This document shows positions 5,508 through 5,615 of a stretch of DNA of 5,615 bases, one piece after another (position 1 is the stretch's first letter; the number at the start of each line of letters is the position of its first letter). Where the stretch lies: assembly GCA_002713705.1 (NCBI GenBank), contig PAUJ01000020.1, forward strand, positions 19,182-24,796, written 5' to 3'. The position numbers and the translations under genes are program-made. Below the pieces are notes generated by a model. It saw nothing but the letters and a program-made list of their open reading frames with translations, did no database searches and was not told the DNA's origin. This DNA comes from Flavobacteriaceae bacterium (lineage in GTDB: Bacteria > Bacteroidota > Bacteroidia > Flavobacteriales > Flavobacteriaceae).

Positions 5508-5615
5508 TTATTTAATTTCTGAGCTCCATAACTTAATATTTCGGTTTTCTTTTGAGGGTGAGTCTTCCTGAAACGCTATATTATCTGATGGTTCTATATA
5601 TCTAAATATTTTAAA
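5508..5615 (-). CDS. Probable 3' end of an unrecognised gene (5' end outside window)
   Basis: One minus-strand frame is open from the window edge to TAA at 5510-5508, giving 35 residues that end NRNIKLWSSEIK. The other two minus frames stop at once near the edge. The peptide is hydrophilic and mixed in charge (FKIFRYIEPSDNIAFQEDSP at its start), with no motif I recognise. A possible terminator hairpin lies just downstream, which supports a real gene end. An open run of this length can arise by chance in AT-rich DNA, so it may be spurious. Confidence 0.4.
   Translation of the reverse strand, partial: FKIFRYIEPSDNIAFQEDSPSKENRNIKLWSSEIK

Noticed and set aside
5475..5522. Short + strand frame beginning MTVKTQKNH just after the tandem repeat, considered as an integrase start
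   Set aside because: It stops after 15 codons and no downstream frame continues it. There is not enough to call a gene or a broken integrase.

Overview
The window is AT-rich and looks like chromosomal DNA from a member of the Bacteroidota, most likely the family Flavobacteriaceae. The evidence is threefold. Three promoters carry the Bacteroidota-type -7 element TAnnTTTG, two of them with a well-spaced TTG at -33. Shine-Dalgarno sequences are not evident before the starts. The proteins (a GufA-like ZIP fragment, split FeoA and FeoB with a tiny Cys-rich partner, a SCO protein, and an RseP with HELGH and LDGGH) read like flavobacterial versions. The organism is inferred from these features, not from a database match.

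Layout from left to right. Positions 1-225 are the 3' end of a ZIP-family metal transporter on the + strand. It converges on a three-gene minus-strand feo operon: feoA (2611-2841), feoB (519-2618) and a 52-residue FeoB-associated Cys-rich membrane protein (361-519). The feo genes overlap by 8 nt (ATGGCTAA) and 1 nt (TAATG), so translation is probably coupled. Next on the minus strand is a SCO1/SenC-type copper chaperone (2941-3609) with its own promoter. A 241-bp divergent spacer separates it from the intramembrane site-2 protease rseP on the + strand (3851-5176). A tRNA-Asn(GTT) follows at 5296-5369, with a strong promoter before it and a hairpin terminator after it. The last 200 bases hold a tandem 11-bp repeat, a hairpin facing the minus strand, and what is probably the 3' end of a minus-strand gene running off the window.

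The left half is a metal-handling neighbourhood: ZIP for divalent cations, Feo for ferrous iron, and SCO for copper delivery to cytochrome oxidase. RseP and the tRNA are housekeeping genes. I see no clearly novel system. The points most worth checking are the small Cys-rich FeoB partner, the inverted repeat straddling the sco promoter, and the repeat just downstream of tRNA-Asn, a common integration target.
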